15,968 nt of DNA from an uncultured Prevotella sp. (GTDB taxonomy: Bacteria > Bacteroidota > Bacteroidia > Bacteroidales > Bacteroidaceae), in assembly GCA_937877685.1 (NCBI GenBank), contig CALFGU010000109.1, forward strand, positions 1-15,968, in the 5' to 3' direction. Positions 6,967 through 14,192 of the stretch are shown here, piece after piece; the stretch's first letter is position 1; the number at the start of each line of letters is the position of its first letter. The notes below the pieces were generated by a model, which was not told the origin of the DNA, ran no database searches, and worked only from the letters and a program-made list of their open reading frames with translations. Both the position numbers and the translations under genes were made by a program.

Positions 6967-7145
6967 ATGAGGTCATAAGGTCGCTTCGCTTTGAGAGTTT
7001 AAGGTTTTAAGGACAGTGCATACCGAATGGCACCTCATAACCTTATAACCTCATAACTTTACAACCTAAAAACCTTATAACCTCTAAACTTCAGAATTTC
7101 AGACCCTCATAACCTCTTAACCTAAAAACATTATAACCTACAAAT
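6967..7145 (+). repeat. Octamer composite element between lemA and the AIR synthase gene
   Basis: Same plan as the element at 6159. Directly after the lemA stop codon, the left arm reads AGGTCATA, AGGTCGCT, TCGCTTTG, AGAGTTTA, AGGTTTTA, AGGAC. A spacer of about 20 bases shares TGCA and GAAT with the first copy. Then 7036-7139 divides exactly into thirteen 8-mers in AACCT orientation (CATAACCT, TATAACCT, CATAACTT, TACAACCT and so on), ending six bases before the next ATG. The cores AAGGTCGCTTCGCTTT and AGGTTTTAAGGAC are identical in both copies. Confidence 0.88.
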
Positions 7146-8315
7146 ATGGACAAGAATCAGCGTTACATGATGCGCGGTGTAAGCGCAATGAAAGAAGATG
7201 TGCACAACGCCATCAAGAATATTGATAAGGGTATCTTCCCCCAGGCATTCTGTAAGATTATCCCCGACATCCTCGGCGGTGATCCCGAATACTGTAACAT
7301 TATGCACGCCGACGGTGCGGGAACAAAGTCTTCGTTGGCTTACATGTATTGGAAGGAAACTGGTGATATTTCCGTTTGGAAAGGCATTGCGCAAGATGCA
7401 CTTATCATGAACACCGACGACCTTCTTTGCGTGGGTGCTGTGGATAACATCCTCGTGAGTTCTACTATCGGTCGCAACAAAATGTTGATTCCTGGCGAAG
7501 TTATCTCTGCCATCATCAACGGCACTGATGAATTGCTCCAGCAAATGCGTGACATGGGCGTGGGCATCTATGCTACAGGTGGCGAAACTGCTGACGTAGG
7601 CGACCTCGTGCGTACTATCATCGTGGATTCTACAGTTACGTGTCGCATGAAGCGTAGCGACGTGATTGATAATGCAAACATTCGCCCCGGCGACGTTATC
7701 GTAGGTCTTTCTTCTTGCGGACAGGCAACTTACGAAACGGAATACAATGGCGGTATGGGTTCTAACGGACTTACCTCTGCGCGTCACGACGTTTTCGCAA
7801 AGTATCTCGCTGAAAAATATCCCGAAAGTTTTGACAAGGCAGTGCCTGAAGAACTCGTTTATAGCGGTGGTTATAAGTTGACTGACGCAGTTGAAGGCGC
7901 TCCTTTGAATGCTGGTAAACTCGTTCTTTCACCCACGCGTACTTATGCCCCAGTTGTGAAGAAATTGCTCGACGAACTCCGTCCCCGCATTCACGGTATG
8001 GTACACTGCACAGGCGGTGCGCAGACAAAGGTGCTTCACTTTGTAAGCGACAATTGCCGTGTCTTTAAGGACAATATGTTCCCCGTGCCTCCCCTCTTTA
8101 AGGCAATCCACGAACAGAGTGGAACTGACTGGGCAGAAATGTACAAAGTGTTCAACATGGGTCACCGTCTCGAAATATACGTTGCTCCCGAAGATGCTGA
8201 GCGCGTAATTGAAATTTCAAAGAGCTTTAACATCGACGCACAAATCGTAGGTCGCATTGAGGAAGGTAAGAAGAGCCTTACCATCAAGAGCGAATTTGGC
8301 GAATTTAACTACTAA
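7146..8315 (+). CDS. purM: Phosphoribosylformylglycinamidine cyclo-ligase (AIR synthase), Bacteroidetes-type PurM
   Basis: PurM closes the imidazole ring of FGAM using ATP to give AIR in de novo purine synthesis. The 389-residue protein shows the PurM/PurL-superfamily features: HADGAGTKSSLAYMYW (substrate and ATP region, DGAGTK 56-61), ALIMNTDDLLCVGA (85-98), a GGETADVGD loop (145-153), and NGGMGSNGLTSARHD (201-215), the counterpart of the GLHSNGYSLVR segment in E. coli PurM. The C-terminal half (about 190-389) is the second domain, with VHCTGGAQTKVLHF and VFNMGHRLEIYV. It is about 40 residues longer than E. coli PurM, as I recall for Bacteroidetes versions. A broader 'AIR synthase-related' label is the cautious alternative. 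The next gene starts 28 bases later, suggesting an operon. Confidence 0.9.
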   Translation: MDKNQRYMMRGVSAMKEDVHNAIKNIDKGIFPQAFCKIIPDILGGDPEYCNIMHADGAGTKSSLAYMYWKETGDISVWKGIAQDALIMNTDDLLCVGAVDNILVSSTIGRNKMLIPGEVISAIINGTDELLQQMRDMGVGIYATGGETADVGDLVRTIIVDSTVTCRMKRSDVIDNANIRPGDVIVGLSSCGQATYETEYNGGMGSNGLTSARHDVFAKYLAEKYPESFDKAVPEELVYSGGYKLTDAVEGAPLNAGKLVLSPTRTYAPVVKKLLDELRPRIHGMVHCTGGAQTKVLHFVSDNCRVFKDNMFPVPPLFKAIHEQSGTDWAEMYKVFNMGHRLEIYVAPEDAERVIEISKSFNIDAQIVGRIEEGKKSLTIKSEFGEFNY

Positions 8316-8343
8316 ACCAATTCGCAGAAAGACTTTTCAACGT

Positions 8344-9645
8344 ATGAAAACGTCAAAACTATTTCTGTTGGGATTCTTGTTTGTGTCTCTTTTTGCTGAA
8401 GCACAACAAGCTTCTGAAGGATTGCCCGTGGTGCATCCTAAGATGGGGACAACAGTAACTGCTGCGGATAAATCTATTCAGTTGACTCTCGTGGGGCAAC
8501 GCCAGAATTTTGGCGGTCCTCAAGAAACACGCGACGATGCGATTTATTCTCCGAAGTCGGCAAACGTACACCCCAGCAACAAGAAGTATTACGTCAATTC
8601 CTTAGAGGGAGGTACGACTGTCGTTTTCGAGATGGGAACGAATCGCCGTCTCAAAGTGATTAGTCACCGCCTAACTGACGCAATGGCGCATCTTTGGGGC
8701 GAACCGTCGTCTTTATACTCTTTCACACATTACCCTAAAAGCAACACATTTATGGGTAAGCCCGTGGAAAGTGCGTTTAGTCATAATGGGCGCTATTTGT
8801 GGGTGCCTTACTATCGCCGTAGTTATGACGTCAATGCTCAGGATCCTTCTGCTGTGGCAGTTATTGATACGGAGACCGATGAGATTGTCAGATTGATGGA
8901 AACGGGACCTTTGCCCAAGATGATTGCTACTTCCAACAACGGTAAGTATGTTGCCATCTCTCACTGGGGTAACAACACCGTGGGATTGATAGACATTACC
9001 TCTTCTAACCCAATGGAGTGGCACCACACGGACCTTTTAGTCGTGGATTACGTGTTGCCCTTGAATTACAGTACGACAGAGTCTGTTGACAGAGACAATG
9101 GCAGTGGATATGCTCTTCGTGGCACTGTATTTACTCCCGATGACCGTTATCTAATTGTAGGTTGCATGGGTGGCGGAGGCGGAATTGCCGTCATAGATAT
9201 GCAAACGAAGAAATATCTTGGGCGTGTGCAGGGCATGAAGTTTGGAGTCAGACACATTATTATAGTTGATGACTACCTTTATCTCAGCGTGAACAGCGCG
9301 GGTTACGTGCAACGCATCCCCTTGAGCAAATTTATTGCGGCTGCAACAAAGGAAGGCAATAAAGTGACTGCCGTTTCAGATTGGGAAAACTGTAAGGTTG
9401 ACAAAGGTGCTCGCACTATCGAGGCCTCGCCAAACGGAAAGTATATTTTCGTGGCGTGTAACAATGCAAGCAAACTGCATGTTGTTGACACGAAAACCAT
9501 GAAGACGGTGGCGGCAATCGCGGTCGATTCTTACCCTGTAGGGTTGGACGTTTCCGAAGACGGACGTTACGTCATCGTAACCTCACAAGGGCGCAAAAAC
9601 CGAGGAGGTAATGCCGTTAATATCTACGAAGTGAAGTATTTCTAA
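8344..9645 (+). CDS. Secreted YncE-like beta-propeller protein
   Basis: I chose ATG 8344 (433 residues) because it gives a clean signal peptide, MKTSKLFLLGFLFVSLFAEA-QQ. The frame is open further upstream to 8257, but that would overlap purM by 59 bases and put a basic stretch first. The mature protein is a run of propeller blades of the YVTN/YncE kind: FSHNGRYLWVPYYRRS then AVAVIDTETDEIVRLM; ATSNNGKYVAISHWGNNTVG then LIDI; FTPDDRYLIVGCMGGGGG then IAVIDMQTKKYLG; EASPNGKYIFVACNNASK then LHVVDTKTMKTVAAI; VSEDGRYVIVTSQG at the end. Each blade has the NGKY/DDRY turn and a V-ID-T strand. No catalytic residues are evident. It is probably a periplasmic or surface scaffold or binding protein; partner unknown. 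Confidence 0.85.
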   Translation: MKTSKLFLLGFLFVSLFAEAQQASEGLPVVHPKMGTTVTAADKSIQLTLVGQRQNFGGPQETRDDAIYSPKSANVHPSNKKYYVNSLEGGTTVVFEMGTNRRLKVISHRLTDAMAHLWGEPSSLYSFTHYPKSNTFMGKPVESAFSHNGRYLWVPYYRRSYDVNAQDPSAVAVIDTETDEIVRLMETGPLPKMIATSNNGKYVAISHWGNNTVGLIDITSSNPMEWHHTDLLVVDYVLPLNYSTTESVDRDNGSGYALRGTVFTPDDRYLIVGCMGGGGGIAVIDMQTKKYLGRVQGMKFGVRHIIIVDDYLYLSVNSAGYVQRIPLSKFIAAATKEGNKVTAVSDWENCKVDKGARTIEASPNGKYIFVACNNASKLHVVDTKTMKTVAAIAVDSYPVGLDVSEDGRYVIVTSQGRKNRGGNAVNIYEVKYF

Positions 9646-9719
9646 GGGAGTAGAAGAGGGGTCGAACTTTCTCTAAAGCGAGTCGCTCTCATGTTGCGAA
9701 AAATAAAAGTAGTTGCTTT

Positions 9720-10607
9720 ATGACAATAAAGTTGTTAAATACGCTAAAGCGCTTTGTGGCAACGTGCATCTTGGCGCTTACTTTCACACAAATGAGTGTG
9801 GCGGGTGTTGTCATTAATGACACGCTCAAGAGTGAGGTGCTCAATAGCGAAATTCCGTTTTGCGTTTATCTTCCTGACGGTTTTAATCGAAACCCAGAGC
9901 AGACTTATCCCGTGCTTTACTTGCTTCATGGTCTCACAGACAATGAGCGCGCCTGGACAGATAAAGGGCAGATGGAGCGTGTGGCAGACGACTTGATGCG
10001 TAGCGGAGAGTCGCGCCAAATGGTGATAGTTATGCCCTGCGCTGGCGGACGCGATATTCATAATGTCTGGAATGGTTATTTCAATATGCCAGGTTGGAAT
10101 TATGAAGACTTTTTCTTTAACGAACTCATGTCTGCCGTTGAGAAGAAATATAGAGTGAGAAACTCTCGTGAATGGCGTGCCATTGCCGGACTCTCAATGG
10201 GGGGTGGCGGTAGCGTAGGTTATGCGTTGCGTTACCCTGAGAAGTTCTGCGCTTGTTATGCCATGAGTGCGTGGTTGGGAAGTAATAAGCAGTTACAGCA
10301 TGCGAAGCAAAACAGTAAAAGCAAATTCTATTATTTGCAAGAGACTGTAGATAGTTTGGCTGCGACAAAAGTGCTTAAATCCCTCACTGCGGAAGAACGC
10401 AAATACATCAGCAACGTAGCATGGTTTATTGACTGTGGTGACGATGACTTCTTGTTAGACCAATCACTCGAATTTTATCAATCCATGCGCCACTTGCGCG
10501 TCCCCGCTCAATTTCGCGTTCGCGACGGAAACCATAATTGGGAATATTGGCATACGGCTTTGCGAATATGTTTGCCTTTTGTGTCGCGCAATATGGGTGA
10601 AAAATAA
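9720..10607 (+). CDS. Secreted alpha/beta-hydrolase esterase (esterase D / FrmB-like family)
   Basis: A 295-residue protein with an N-terminal signal peptide (about 1-29, ending QMSVAG). The hydrolase core shows an oxyanion-side HG motif (YPVLYLLHGLTDNERAW, 63-79), the nucleophile elbow GLSMGG with S159, an acid in FIDCGDDDFLLDQS (D241-D243), and the catalytic His in RDGNHNWEYWHTAL (H272). These are the features of the putative esterase family that includes FrmB, esterase D and the acetyl-xylan or feruloyl esterases often seen in Bacteroidetes. Its substrate cannot be told from sequence; an exported esterase acting on polysaccharide acyl groups or siderophores is possible. The gene starts 74 bases after the propeller gene and may be co-transcribed with it. 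Confidence 0.9.
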   Translation: MTIKLLNTLKRFVATCILALTFTQMSVAGVVINDTLKSEVLNSEIPFCVYLPDGFNRNPEQTYPVLYLLHGLTDNERAWTDKGQMERVADDLMRSGESRQMVIVMPCAGGRDIHNVWNGYFNMPGWNYEDFFFNELMSAVEKKYRVRNSREWRAIAGLSMGGGGSVGYALRYPEKFCACYAMSAWLGSNKQLQHAKQNSKSKFYYLQETVDSLAATKVLKSLTAEERKYISNVAWFIDCGDDDFLLDQSLEFYQSMRHLRVPAQFRVRDGNHNWEYWHTALRICLPFVSRNMGEK

Positions 10608-10608
10608 C

Positions 10609-10699
10609 GGTGAACGGTTAACGATGAACGGTTAAAGGTTAACGTTTAACGGTTATCGTTTAATGGTGAAGGGGTAATGGTTAACGATTGCCCGTTAAA
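10609..10699 (+). repeat. Heptamer array between the esterase gene and prfA
   Basis: One base after the esterase stop codon, 10609-10685 divides exactly into eleven 7-mers: GGTGAAC, GGTTAAC, GATGAAC, GGTTAAA, GGTTAAC, GTTTAAC, GGTTATC, GTTTAAT, GGTGAAG, GGGTAAT, GGTTAAC. Two decayed units follow (GATTGCC, CGTTAAA). Relative to the downstream gene, the units are in the opposite orientation to those at 1266 and 2079. The last 27 bases before prfA are A-rich. Confidence 0.85.
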
Positions 10700-10726
10700 A
10701 TCAAAAAAATAATCAACAAAAATATA

Positions 10727-11839
10727 ATGGCAGATAACAATAGTTTGTTAGAAAAACTTGAAGGACTTCAGGCGCGTTTTGAAGAAGTAAGTACGCTCAT
10801 CACTGACCCTAACGTCATTGCTGATCAGCAACGCTATGTGCGCCTTACGAAAGAATATAAAGAACTTGAGGACCTTATGAACGCCCGCAAGGAATATGCT
10901 AACCTCCTTGGCAATCTTGCGGAAAGTAAGGATATTCTCATGAACGAGCAAGACCCCGAAATGAAGGAAATGGCGCGCGAAGAAATCCAACTTTGCGAAG
11001 CGCGCATCCCCGAACTTGAAGAGCAAATCAAATTGATGCTCGTGCCCAAGGACCCCGAAGACGCTAAAAACGTCGTGCTCGAAATCCGTGGCGGAACGGG
11101 TGGCGATGAAGCCGCCCTCTTTGCGGGAGACCTCTTCCGTATGTACACAAAGTATTGCGAATCCAAGGGGTGGAAACTCGAAGTGAGTTCCTGTAGCGAA
11201 GGCGCAGCAGGCGGTTTCAAGGAAATTGTCTGCAGTGTGACGGGCGTAGATGTTTATGGCACGATGAAGTATGAGAGCGGGGTGCACCGCGTTCAGCGTG
11301 TGCCCGCAACAGAAACTCAAGGTCGTGTGCACACTTCTGCGGCAACCGTAGCCGTTCTTCCTGAGGCGGAGGCCTTTGATGTAGTTATCAACGAGGGAGA
11401 AATTAAGTGGGACACCTTCCGCTCAAGTGGTGCTGGTGGTCAGAATGTGAATAAGGTGGAATCAGGGGTGCGTCTGCGCTATAACTGGAAGAACCCCATC
11501 ACGGGCACTGTGGAGGAAATCCTTATCGAATGTACCGAAACACGCGACCAACCCAAGAACAAGGAGCGCGCACTTGCCCGCCTCCGCACGTTTATCTATG
11601 ACAAGGAGCACCAAAAGTATGTTGACGACATTGCTTCCCGCCGTAAGACCCTCGTTTCTACGGGCGACCGCTCGGCAAAGATTCGCACCTATAACTATCC
11701 CCAGGGGCGCATCACGGACCATCGCATCAACTACACCATTTACAACCTCTCCGCCTTCATGGATGGCGACATCCAGGACTGTCTTGACCACCTCATCGTG
11801 GCTGAAAACGCAGAGCGACTGAAGGAGGCGGAACTCTAA
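10727..11839 (+). CDS. prfA: Peptide chain release factor 1
   Basis: RF1 reads UAA and UAG stop codons and triggers hydrolysis of the finished peptide on the ribosome. ATG 10727 gives MADNNSLLEK and 370 residues, close to the usual 355-370. An in-frame TTG at 10688 lies in the decayed repeat and is unlikely. Domain 1 is the helical N-terminus (about 1-105). The stop-codon recognition tripeptide PAT is at 193-195 in HRVQRVPATETQGRVHTSA, which marks RF1 (RF2 has SPF). The universal GGQ is at 237-239 in FRSSGAGGQNVNKVESGVRL. The C-terminus includes NYPQGRITDHRINYT. A purM-prfA neighbourhood is common in Bacteroidales; here two secreted-protein genes lie between them. The 5' leader is a repeat array plus an A-rich stretch. 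Confidence 0.97.
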   Translation: MADNNSLLEKLEGLQARFEEVSTLITDPNVIADQQRYVRLTKEYKELEDLMNARKEYANLLGNLAESKDILMNEQDPEMKEMAREEIQLCEARIPELEEQIKLMLVPKDPEDAKNVVLEIRGGTGGDEAALFAGDLFRMYTKYCESKGWKLEVSSCSEGAAGGFKEIVCSVTGVDVYGTMKYESGVHRVQRVPATETQGRVHTSAATVAVLPEAEAFDVVINEGEIKWDTFRSSGAGGQNVNKVESGVRLRYNWKNPITGTVEEILIECTETRDQPKNKERALARLRTFIYDKEHQKYVDDIASRRKTLVSTGDRSAKIRTYNYPQGRITDHRINYTIYNLSAFMDGDIQDCLDHLIVAENAERLKEAEL

Positions 11840-11888
11840 GGCAGAGAGAAGCGAAACTGCAACTTATTAACCTCAAAAAATAATTATT

Positions 11889-12299
11889 ATGAAAAAGAAT
11901 CTTCATTCAATCGTTAGCACACTTATTCTTTGTGTAGCGCTCGTATGCAGTGCTTGTACAAGTGAATCAAAACTTCAAATTGCCGCATCCGTAGCAGATA
12001 TGGAATGTCCTATTGATTGTGGTGATGGTATGGAAATCACTTCTGTAGATGTGCAAGGTGGTGATCTCGTTTACACATGTGAAGTGAACGAAAGCATTAG
12101 TGGCGTTTATGACTTGCAATTATTGGATTCCCCTGTGGTGAAGCAGGCTATGAAGGAAGCGCTCTTTTCTCAAAACTCATCAGAAGTCCAGGAACTCATA
12201 GAGATTCTGAAGGATGCCAATGCCGACATCAAATTTAAATGTTATGGCATTGAATCAGGAGAAACTGTTACAATAACCATCCACGATTACGAACTTTAA
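11889..12299 (+). CDS. Small lipoprotein of unknown function
   Basis: This 136-residue protein starts MKKNLHSIVSTLILCVALVCSAC, a lipoprotein signal peptide with lipobox CSAC (Cys23). After cleavage the remaining ~114 residues are acidic, with MECPIDCGDGMEITSVDVQG and KCYGIESGETVTITIHDYEL, and three more cysteines (in MECPIDCGDG and TCEV) plus one in KCYG. I do not recognise a named function. The compact alpha/beta look is like small DUF lipoproteins of Bacteroidales. It lies 49 bases after prfA; its leader contains one copy of TTAACCTCAAAAAAT, which matches the end of the octamer array before lemA. The position following prfA, where I would expect pyrF in many relatives, is notable. Confidence 0.8.
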   Translation: MKKNLHSIVSTLILCVALVCSACTSESKLQIAASVADMECPIDCGDGMEITSVDVQGGDLVYTCEVNESISGVYDLQLLDSPVVKQAMKEALFSQNSSEVQELIEILKDANADIKFKCYGIESGETVTITIHDYEL

Positions 12300-12300
12300 T

Positions 12301-12449
12301 CAGCATTTCACATGCTTCATGCGAGAGGAATGATGCGGGGCTCCGTTTCCGAAAAACTGTCCCTCAGACAACATCCTCCCCGCTCTTAATGCTTCAGCAG
12401 TTCCGCTACGTAAAATCAGCGTAAAATAAAGACTTAAATAGTCAAAATG
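12301..12449 (+). other. Intergenic region with possible structured RNA
   Basis: No credible gene. GCGGGG (12335-12340) can pair with CCCCGC (12378-12383) across about 37 bases. The stretch ends at the terminator at 12450-12491. It is either the long 3' untranslated region of the lipoprotein mRNA or a small RNA; no known RNA family is recognised. Confidence 0.3.
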
Positions 12450-12491
12450 AAGTCTCAAGGAATTCAAATTCTTTGAGGCTTTATTTTTTTT
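12450..12491 (+). terminator. Rho-independent terminator after the lipoprotein gene
   Basis: AAGTCTCAAGGAAT (12450-12463) pairs with ATTCTTTGAGGCTT (12468-12481) over 14 positions with two G-T wobbles and a TCAA loop. A T-run follows to 12491. Confidence 0.88.
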
Positions 12492-12760
12492 ATAATAGAT
12501 AGAATTTGAAGTGTCTAAACTCTAATCTCGTTTCAGTGATGAAGTGTTGGGATTTATCCATGTTTAGGATGATGTTTTAGAGGTGAAAACCGCCAATGAA
12601 ATAACTTGATGCTCATGAAACGAGCATGCGGGGCGGGGCGAAGTGAGCGACTTGGGGCGCAGGTTGAATCCTTTAAAAAAGATTAAATCTCTCCTCACAT
12701 GGTGATAGTTAAATGATTTTTAAGTAATTTTACCACGATAAAATTAAAAACCTTAATCTT
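12492..12760. other. Gene-free stretch upstream of the F5/8C protein gene
   Basis: No gene seen. It holds a 6-base inverted repeat ATGCTC/GAGCAT (12609-12627) and a G-rich patch (about 12628-12660) with three GGGG runs. The last 60 bases are AT-rich and should contain the promoter, but no clear TAnnTTTG box is present. Confidence 0.4.
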
Positions 12761-13603
12761 ATGAAAAACCGTGTTCGTTGCTTCCTTTTTCCACTTTTCG
12801 CCATGATATGCTTGCAGGGCGGTGCGCAGGTGACGAATGGTCAGAGCGTTTTGATTACGTCGGAGGCGCAGTTGAGTAGTCCGTTCACCGAACCGAATGA
12901 GGGGCAATATTTGAGTGCTCTTTTGGATGGCGATACGCAAACCTATTGGCACAGTTGCTATAGTCGTTCGGACGCGAGCGCGCTTCACTGGATTGAAGTG
13001 GCGCTTCGCGAACCCAAGCGGGGACTCCTGAATTTGTATATCCACCGTCGCGTGCAAGCGGCTAACGACCATCCCACGCTGTTTCAAATCTCCGCCAGCA
13101 AGGATGGGCAAACGTGGGTGGCGGTGGATACAGTTGATGTGCCTTACACGGAAAAGAACGGTGTGATTTCAGCACCCTTTGCCTTGAAGGAGGAAACTGC
13201 TTACCTGCGCCTGGCGCCCCTTGATTGCTATCCTAATTTCCGCAAGTTTTGGCACGCCTCGGAATTGCAGTTGTATTACTTGGGCGATAGTGACAATGTG
13301 ACTACGGATGCCGACGCGCTGCGAATGAATGAAGTGCAAGTGGCCAATGTGGACCAGTTTATCGACCCCTCGTTTAACTACGGCAGTTGGGTGGAACTGT
13401 ATAACACCAGCGATGTGGCGCTTTTCCTAAATGACGTCACCGTGCGCCATACGGATGCCGACGGAATTACAGAGGAGTATGCTTTAACTTCAGAGCATGG
13501 TTTCGTTTCGCCACGGACGTGCATGACATTGTGGTTTGACCACCACTCCTCGAAGCTCTTTCTTCGTTTATTTTGTCGATATCAAATAAATCGCCTTGTT
13601 TAA
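12761..13603 (+). CDS. Secreted F5/8C plus lamin-tail domain protein, truncated at the joint
   Basis: ATG 12761 begins a signal peptide, MKNRVRCFLFPLFAMICLQGGA-QV. Residues about 30-175 form a discoidin (F5/8 type C) fold: ALLDGDTQTYWHSCYSR, HWIEVALREPKRGLLNLYI, FQISASKDGQTWVAVDTV, YLRLAPLDCYPN. From about 188 a lamin-tail domain begins: MNEVQVANVDQFIDPSFNYG, then SWVELYNTSDVALFLNDVTV. The domain is cut after about residue 265 (near 13555). The final residues up to the stop at 13603 (about LFLRLFCRYQINRLV) are read from antisense DNA of the neighbouring TamL-like gene and are not native. F5/8C plus LTD architecture is often followed by a CotH-kinase domain in Bacteroidetes, so the lost part may be CotH; this is inference. 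Likely a surface or secreted adhesion or glycan-binding protein. Confidence 0.8.
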   Translation: MKNRVRCFLFPLFAMICLQGGAQVTNGQSVLITSEAQLSSPFTEPNEGQYLSALLDGDTQTYWHSCYSRSDASALHWIEVALREPKRGLLNLYIHRRVQAANDHPTLFQISASKDGQTWVAVDTVDVPYTEKNGVISAPFALKEETAYLRLAPLDCYPNFRKFWHASELQLYYLGDSDNVTTDADALRMNEVQVANVDQFIDPSFNYGSWVELYNTSDVALFLNDVTVRHTDADGITEEYALTSEHGFVSPRTCMTLWFDHHSSKLFLRLFCRYQINRLV

Positions 13604-14123
13604 TGTTTGAGTATTGTCTTTTTTGAATAATGTCGTTTGCAGTAGAATCTGGTAGTGTTATAAAATAATGTCTAAGTAGATATGGTTCTTTTTCGTTGAT
13701 GCTATATGTTACTTTTGCTTTTTTCTTTCTAAAAGTTGTTTTGTATGATACATCAGCATTTAAATACCCTTTATTATATATAACTTTTTGTAATTCATTG
13801 CAACTATATTGTGTCTTTAGAGAGTCATATATTACCGGAGGTTCGCCAATTCGGCGTAGCCAGCGATTTTGCCATCTAGTAGAATCGTTGTCAGATAGGT
13901 TGTAAAAGCCTAATTTGAGTGGCCAAAATCCTAAAATAGTATTGTTTGGAGTTTGTCTGAGATAACTTTTTAATTCGTCATTATTTACATCTGGTATAGC
14001 TGCTTTAATCTTGACTTTTTCTAATAAATATTGATTATCAGGTACATATTTTGTCGTAGAACAACTAAAAAATAGAGTTGTCATAACAAATAAAAATATG
14101 TAGTAAATCAACTTTTTTCTCAT
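13467..14123 (-). CDS. TamL-type (BamA/TamA-like) outer-membrane lipoprotein, N-terminal fragment
   Basis: I chose the start at 14123, giving MRKKLIYYIFLFVMTTLFFSC-STTKYV, a lipoprotein signal with lipobox FFSC. The frame extends up to 14246, but that would overlap the divergent gene and its promoter. CSTTKYVPDNQYLLEKVKIK and LRQTPNNTILGFWPLKLGFY are typical of the Bacteroidetes lipoprotein relatives of TamA, which insert or assemble outer-membrane proteins. POTRA-like segments follow (LQKVIYNKGYLNADVSYKTT, KVTYSINEKEPYLLRHYFI). Only about 189 native residues remain, ending NEER at 13557, against 700-850 in the family; the C-terminal barrel is missing. The last ~29 residues (ASRSGGQTTMSC onward) are antisense to the lamin-tail gene. 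Its divergence from a TrmH-family gene is the arrangement I recall in Bacteroides relatives. Confidence 0.82.
   Translation of the reverse strand: MRKKLIYYIFLFVMTTLFFSCSTTKYVPDNQYLLEKVKIKAAIPDVNNDELKSYLRQTPNNTILGFWPLKLGFYNLSDNDSTRWQNRWLRRIGEPPVIYDSLKTQYSCNELQKVIYNKGYLNADVSYKTTFRKKKAKVTYSINEKEPYLLRHYFITLPDSTANDIIQKRQYSNIKQGDLFDIDKINEERASRSGGQTTMSCTSVAKRNHALKLKHTPL
13545..13557. other. Breakpoint joining two unlike DNA segments
   Basis: To the left, the lamin-tail domain is intact up to the FDHHSS residues. To the right on the minus strand, the TamL-like protein is intact up to FDIDKINEER (its last codon ends at 13557). Base composition drops sharply here. The joint lies in a short inverted repeat, CGAAG-CTCTTT-CTTCG (13551-13566). 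Confidence 0.8.
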
Positions 14124-14161
14124 TAGTAAAAAAATGTTCTTTAATAGTACACAATTCGGTG

Positions 14162-14169
14162 CAAATATA
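14162..14169 (-). promoter_or_regulatory. -7 box for the TamL-like gene
   Basis: On the minus strand this reads TATATTTG, a perfect TAnnTTTG match 38 bases before the chosen start codon. A convincing TTG -33 box is not seen. It supports the start at 14123 over the upstream one. Confidence 0.45.
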
Positions 14170-14192
14170 CGAAAAAATATTGAAATTTTCAT

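Noticed and set aside
1266..7139. The tandem arrays as CRISPR arrays
   Set aside because: Units are 7 or 8 bases in direct contact, with no unique spacers and no cas genes.
8257..8343. Upstream extension of the propeller protein to 8257
   Set aside because: It would overlap purM by 59 bases and place a basic stretch before an otherwise clean signal peptide beginning at ATG 8344.
1266..10699. GGTTAAA heptamers as telomere-like repeats
   Set aside because: The resemblance to TTTAGGG-type telomere units is only in G/T/A content; the order differs and the arrays are internal, between genes.
10688..10726. TTG at 10688 as start of prfA
   Set aside because: It falls in the degraded end of the heptamer array; MADNNSLLEKL from ATG 10727 matches the RF1 N-terminus.
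12628..12660. G-quadruplex in the G-rich patch
   Set aside because: Only three GGGG runs are present and the last loop is about 17 bases, so the usual four-run pattern is not met.
12640..12675. tRNA-like T-arm (GGTTGAATCC)
   Set aside because: Stem pairing around the loop is only three bases and no acceptor, D or anticodon arms can be found.
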